Shown one piece after another: positions 60,454 through 64,000 of a stretch of 64,000 nucleotides of DNA. The stretch is from Candidatus Methylopumilus planktonicus (lineage in GTDB: Bacteria; Pseudomonadota; Gammaproteobacteria; Burkholderiales; Methylophilaceae). The stretch covers positions 62,001 through 126,000 of the forward strand of contig NZ_CP040984.1 of NCBI RefSeq assembly GCF_006364715.1, in the 5' to 3' direction. The notes beneath the pieces were generated by a model. The model was not told the origin of the DNA. It did not search any database and saw only the letters and a program-made list of their open reading frames with translations. The stretch's first letter is position 1, and each line of letters begins with the position of its first letter. A program made the position numbers and the translations under genes.

Positions 60454-60969
60454 CTATTTCTTCGTTTTAACTGCTTTCTTGGGTTTAACTTTAACCTCTC
60501 GCTTATAAAGTCCAGAGCGTCCCCCAGACTTTTCCACTAAGTGGATATTTGAAATGATCATCGTACGGTCTACTGCTTTCACCATGTCATAAATGGTGAG
60601 GAGGGTGATGCTAACTGCTGTAAGGGCTTCCATTTCAAGTCCTGTTTGTGCAAAACATTCACAGGAAGATTGACACACAATCGTATTATTTTTTTTATCA
60701 ATATTAAATTCAATATCAATTTTAGTAAGGTTGATTGAATGACAAAGTGGAATAAGCTCCCAAGTTTTTTTTGCAGCTTGGATGCCTGCAATTTTTGCAG
60801 TGTTTAAGACATCACCTTTTTTAATTAAATTAGCTTGAATTAGCTTTAAGGTATCTTTGTTTAGTTGAATTGTGCCTTCGGCTATTGCTTTTCGATGGGT
60901 AATTGCTTTATCAGTAATATCTACAAGTTGCGCATCACCTTTTTGATTAATATGAGTTAGTTTTTTCAT
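60454..60969 (-). CDS. moaC: Cyclic pyranopterin monophosphate synthase MoaC
   Basis: 171 aa. Converts the MoaA product to cyclic pyranopterin monophosphate, an early molybdenum cofactor step. Motifs: KGDAQLVDITDKAITHRKAIAEG, AGIQAAKKTWELIPLCHSINLTK, GLEMEALTAVSITLLTIYDM and DRTMIISNI, with an ending SGGRSGLY. A Lys-rich C-terminal tail (KREVKVKPKKAVKTKK) exceeds the usual end. Other moa genes are absent here; moeB is at 6.7 kb. Confidence 0.95.
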   Translation of the reverse strand: MKKLTHINQKGDAQLVDITDKAITHRKAIAEGTIQLNKDTLKLIQANLIKKGDVLNTAKIAGIQAAKKTWELIPLCHSINLTKIDIEFNIDKKNNTIVCQSSCECFAQTGLEMEALTAVSITLLTIYDMVKAVDRTMIISNIHLVEKSGGRSGLYKREVKVKPKKAVKTKK

Positions 60970-61033
60970 AAATTTAATTAGTTTATCTTCTCAAACATAG
61001 ATGTAAGTGATTATTAATCTAGGTATCATACCA

Positions 61034-62470
61034 ATGATGAAATTTAAAATTACATTATTAGCAAGTTTTTTTTGTTGCCTGTCCGTTTTTGCCAATGAAC
61101 TGCCTGATCTAGGTGACGCATCTCAGCTCATTATATCTGCTAAAGAAGAGCAGGCTATTGCCAAAGCAATTTTAAAGGAAGTGGCAGTTAGCCCTGAAAT
61201 TGTTCAAGATATTGAGGTGATTGATTATTTGAAAAATTTGGGGGATCGATTAGTCGCATATAGCCCTAACAAAAGACAACAGTTTAATTTCTTTGTAGTT
61301 AATGAATCTTCAATTAATGCTTTTGCAATGCTTGGAGGAGTAATTGGCGTTCATACAGGCTTAATTTTGGCTTCAAATAGCGAATCAGAAGTGGCTAGTG
61401 TATTGGGCCATGAGATTGCTCACGTGACACAAAGGCATTTGCCAAGAATGATTGCTCAGCAGAAGAATGATTCAATTAAAACTGTATTAGGTATTGCCTT
61501 AGCACTTCTTGTCGCAAGAGCCAATCCTCAGCTATCAGCTGGAACTATGACTGCTGCCTCAGCCATGGGAGTGCAAAAACAATTGGACTATACAAGAGAG
61601 CATGAAAAAGAAGCAGACCGGGTAGGTTTTCAAATTTTGACTGACGCAGGTTTTGATGGTCGATCAATGGTTTCATTCTTTAATACTCTCCAAAGAGGCT
61701 CGCGTTTTTCAGAAGGTGCGGCACCTAGCTTCTTAAGAACCCATCCTATTACAACTGATCGTATAAGCGACATTTCAAACAGAGTCAAAGAAAGTCGTTA
61801 TAGGCAAATACCTGATAACCCTGATTTTATATTTATCAAATCAAAATTGAGAGCCACAAATGGTACCCCTCAATCAGCGGTAGATACCTTTGAAGGAAGC
61901 ATTAAAGATAAGCGTTATATGAATGAAGCTGCTGAGCGATATGGACTGGCAATTGCTTATATGAGAAAAAGTGACTTTGTAAGGGCTCGGCAAGAAGTTG
62001 AATGGCTAAAAATGAACTCTAAAAAAAATGCGCTGATTGAGACGCTTGCATGTAAATTAGAAGTTTCCACAAATCAACCAACCCAAGCATTAAATCATTA
62101 TTTAAAAGCGCTAAATATATACCCTAACTATCGAGCTTTAATTTATGGACTAGCAGAACATTACCTAATGGCAAATGAACCTGAAAAATCTGTCAGACTT
62201 ATTAATGAAAAGCTAAATACTTATCCTGAAGATAGCTATTTCTATGAATTACTTTCGAAGGCTTATGCAAAAGAAGGAAAAGAATTGCTTCAATATCAAG
62301 CTCAATCCGAGGCTTACTATCGTAAATTTAATTTACCAAGAGCAATAGAGCAAATGGACTTCGCCGCTAAATCTAAAGACGGTAATTTTTATCAAAAATC
62401 GATTGTGGAGTCGCGCTTAAAACAACTTAAATTTGAGAGTAGCTTCGAAGATATTAAAGATAAAAAATAA
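61034..62470 (+). CDS. bepA: M48 family metalloprotease, BepA-like, with TPR repeats
   Basis: About 478 aa; ATG 61034 (or 61037) preferred over GTG 61007. Signal peptide (KITLLASFFCCLSVFA), zinc motif HEIAHVTQRHLPRM (residues ~135), the third ligand region REHEKEADRVGFQIL, then TPR-like helices (~290-478). Matches BepA/YfgC, a periplasmic chaperone-protease that assembles or clears outer membrane proteins such as LptD. That function is a family inference. Fits with lpt genes in the same window. Confidence 0.9.
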   Translation: MMKFKITLLASFFCCLSVFANELPDLGDASQLIISAKEEQAIAKAILKEVAVSPEIVQDIEVIDYLKNLGDRLVAYSPNKRQQFNFFVVNESSINAFAMLGGVIGVHTGLILASNSESEVASVLGHEIAHVTQRHLPRMIAQQKNDSIKTVLGIALALLVARANPQLSAGTMTAASAMGVQKQLDYTREHEKEADRVGFQILTDAGFDGRSMVSFFNTLQRGSRFSEGAAPSFLRTHPITTDRISDISNRVKESRYRQIPDNPDFIFIKSKLRATNGTPQSAVDTFEGSIKDKRYMNEAAERYGLAIAYMRKSDFVRARQEVEWLKMNSKKNALIETLACKLEVSTNQPTQALNHYLKALNIYPNYRALIYGLAEHYLMANEPEKSVRLINEKLNTYPEDSYFYELLSKAYAKEGKELLQYQAQSEAYYRKFNLPRAIEQMDFAAKSKDGNFYQKSIVESRLKQLKFESSFEDIKDKK

Positions 62471-62514
62471 AAAACATATTTTCTATCTTCTTTAAATCTG
62501 AAATATTATTTACT

Positions 62515-62544
62515 TTGATAAGTAAAATAAATCATATTTATAAT
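62515..62544 (+). promoter_or_regulatory. Candidate promoter upstream of ahpC
   Basis: TTGATA (62515-62520), 18-bp spacer, TATAAT (62539-62544). A second TATAAT (62578-62583) has no matching -35 box. No OxyR site could be confirmed by eye. Confidence 0.35.
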
Positions 62545-62618
62545 AAGAATTGATTTTACATATGTAATTGACCTACCTATAATCATCATTTTTAAACCAA
62601 CCAAAGAAGGAGAAGGCG

Positions 62619-63185
62619 ATGTCTTCGTTAGTTAATACTGAAGTAAAACCGTTTAAAGCAACAGCATTTCACAATGGTAAGTTCGTTGATGTTACAGAAG
62701 CAAATCTTAAAGGTAAATGGTCAGTTGTAATTTTTATGCCAGCTGCATTTACATTCAATTGCCCAACAGAAGTTGAAGATGCTGCTGATCATTATGCAGA
62801 ATTTCAAAAAGTTGGTGCAGAAGTCTATATCGTGACGACTGACACTCATTTTTCGCATAAAGTTTGGCACGAAACTTCACCAGCAGTTGGTAAGTCAAAA
62901 TTTCCATTAGTTGGAGATCCTACACATCAATTAACACGTGCATTCGAAGTACATATTGATGAAGAAGGCCTTGCCTTACGTGGTACTTTTATTATCAATC
63001 CAAAGGGCGAAATTAAAACCATGGAAGTGCATGACAATGCGATAGCTCGTGATGTCAAAGAAACATTACGTAAACTTAAAGCCGCACAATATGTAGCTAA
63101 TAATCCAGGCCAAGTATGTCCGGCTAAATGGCAAGAGGGCGCTAAAACAATAGCTCCATCACTAGATCTCGTAGGCAAGATCTAA
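62619..63185 (+). CDS. ahpC: Alkyl hydroperoxide reductase subunit C (peroxiredoxin)
   Basis: 188 aa typical 2-Cys peroxiredoxin: peroxidatic Cys in FTFNCPTEVEDAADHY (~47) and resolving Cys in GQVCPAKW (~166). TDTHFSHKVWHE and GDPTHQLTRAFEV also fit. Reduces peroxides in the cytoplasm with AhpF. Strong RBS GAAGGAGAAGG before ATG. A stem-loop separates it from ahpF. Confidence 0.97.
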   Translation: MSSLVNTEVKPFKATAFHNGKFVDVTEANLKGKWSVVIFMPAAFTFNCPTEVEDAADHYAEFQKVGAEVYIVTTDTHFSHKVWHETSPAVGKSKFPLVGDPTHQLTRAFEVHIDEEGLALRGTFIINPKGEIKTMEVHDNAIARDVKETLRKLKAAQYVANNPGQVCPAKWQEGAKTIAPSLDLVGKI

Positions 63186-63201
63186 TCACAAAAAAATGAA
63201 A

Positions 63202-63222
63202 CCCAGGCCATAAGGGCCTGGG
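63202..63222 (+). terminator. ahpC-ahpF intergenic stem-loop
   Basis: CCCAGGCC-ATAAG-GGCCTGGG; outer bases ATGAAA and TTTCAT extend it with a bulge. No T run follows, so partial termination or mRNA protection is more likely than full stop, letting ahpC exceed ahpF. Confidence 0.6.
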
Positions 63223-63249
63223 AATTTCATAAACATCTTAGGTAAATAA

Positions 63250-64000
63250 ATGGCTCTCGATATAACAATTAAAAATCAATTACAAGATTACATGACTAGG
63301 CTTGTCAATCCGATCAAGCTTTTGGCAAATCTTGACGAGACCGCTTCATCTCAAGAAATGCTCGAGATGTTAGAAGAAGTTGCTTCTTTGTCAGAAAAAA
63401 TAACTTTAAATAAAGAAACAGATGTTTCTAAAAGAATTCCCTCTTTTGAAGTCAATCGAGAGATTGATGTTACGGGTATAACTTTCGCAGGCATTCCCTC
63501 GGGACATGAATTTACGTCATTTGTGTTGGCTTTGCTCCAGGCAGGGGGCCATCCATTAAAGATAGATGCTGAAAAAATAGAGCAAATTAAGAATATTCAA
63601 GGCAATTTTCATTTTGAAACATATATTTCATTGAGTTGCCATAATTGTCCTGATGTTGTTCAAGCGCTGAATGCAATGTCTATTATTAATTCAAACATTT
63701 CGCACGTCATGATAGATGGCGCATTATTTCAGAAGGAAGTAGAAGATAAACAAATTATGGCTGTACCTACTATCTTTCTTAACGACAAGCCTTTTGGTCA
63801 AGGAAGAATGGAGCTTGATGAAATTGTAAATAAGATCGATTCAAGTGCTAGCTTAAAAGAAGCTGAGAAAATTTCCAAAAAAGAGACATACGATATTTTA
63901 ATTGTTGGCGGTGGTCCAGCTGGAGCTTCAGCTGCTGTATATAGTGCACGAAAAGGCCTTCGAACAGGAATCGTGTCCGAGCGTTTTGGTGGGCAAGTGA
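63250..64000 (+). CDS. ahpF: Alkyl hydroperoxide reductase subunit F (partial, cut by window end)
   Basis: The reading opens at ATG 63250 (MALDITIKNQLQDYMTRL) and runs past the end of the window. Visible: N-terminal thioredoxin-like domain pair with the redox motif CHNCPDVVQ (residue ~134), the FLNDKPFGQGRM turn and the start of the FAD domain (DILIVGGGPAGASAAVY, ~217). AhpF passes electrons from NADH to AhpC; at least 250 residues are seen of an expected ~520. Confidence 0.93.
   Translation, partial: MALDITIKNQLQDYMTRLVNPIKLLANLDETASSQEMLEMLEEVASLSEKITLNKETDVSKRIPSFEVNREIDVTGITFAGIPSGHEFTSFVLALLQAGGHPLKIDAEKIEQIKNIQGNFHFETYISLSCHNCPDVVQALNAMSIINSNISHVMIDGALFQKEVEDKQIMAVPTIFLNDKPFGQGRMELDEIVNKIDSSASLKEAEKISKKETYDILIVGGGPAGASAAVYSARKGLRTGIVSERFGGQV

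Overview
This AT-rich chromosomal window carries dense, mostly housekeeping genes with short gaps and many 1-11 bp overlaps. Gene content and order (rpsO-pnp; lpxL-dapF-xerC divergent from metK; SAH riboswitch-ahcY-metF; def-fmt-rsmB-DUF4390-ntrYX; kdsD-kdsC-lptCAB-rpoN-hpf-hprK-rapZ-PTS; a periplasmic beta-propeller protein like those seen beside PQQ-dependent oxidation) point to a betaproteobacterium. A compact, streamlined member of the Methylophilaceae (methylotrophs of the Methylotenera / Methylopumilus / OM43 type) is the most likely source. That assignment is inferred from gene families and synteny; no rRNA is present to confirm it.

Layout. 1-4.8 kb: rpsO, pnp, a DksA protein with a lysine-rich repeat tail, folD and a small EF-hand protein. 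4.87-6.6 kb: a tRNA-Pro/Arg/His cluster, then a mini-island (tetR and a DUF2269 membrane gene) bounded by the tRNA-His gene and a perfect 46-bp copy of its 3' part. 6.7-18.9 kb: moeB, valS, tusA/rhodanese, lipid and membrane genes, a ROK kinase, dedA, selO and small envelope proteins, including a paralogous pair. 18.95-22 kb: tRNA-Phe, panB and 5-formyl-THF cyclo-ligase between two copies of the tRNA-Phe leader, then arsC-aqpS. 22-25.3 kb: cobalamin riboswitch, btuB and a membrane gene. 25.3-33.8 kb: yggX, phoU, rpiA, ilvA, the beta-propeller protein, an EVE-domain protein, 6S RNA, zapA, xerC, dapF and an LpxL-type acyltransferase. 33.8-41 kb: metK, SAH riboswitch, ahcY, metF, smg, def, fmt and rsmB. 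41-45.6 kb: DUF4390, ntrY, ntrX and xth. 45.6-56.7 kb (minus strand): prlC, ptsI, ptsH, EIIA, rapZ, hprK, hpf, rpoN, lptB, lptA, lptC, kdsC, kdsD. 56.8-64 kb: a Kef-type antiporter, thiO, a SOUL protein, moaC, a BepA-like protease, ahpC and the start of ahpF.

How genes work together. metK, ahcY and metF are the methyl cycle, with folD, panB and 5-FCL on the one-carbon folate side. kdsD/kdsC make Kdo, and lptB/A/C export LPS. EI, HPr, a mannose-type EIIA and HprK form a PTS with no sugar permease in view, so probably regulatory. NtrYX and RpoN sit in the same window, but NtrX has lost the motifs needed to activate sigma-54. AhpC/AhpF form a peroxide-reducing pair.

Best leads: (1) the tRNA-His-bounded mini-island with its palindromes; (2) duplicated tRNA-Phe leader sequences around panB-5FCL; (3) a DksA with an 81-bp tandem repeat encoding a histone-H1-like tail; (4) an apparent deletion that removed ptsN and the N-terminal half of HprK; (5) three copies of a 9-nt element forming a readable switch between the B12 aptamer and the btuB start codon; (6) a degenerate NtrX.
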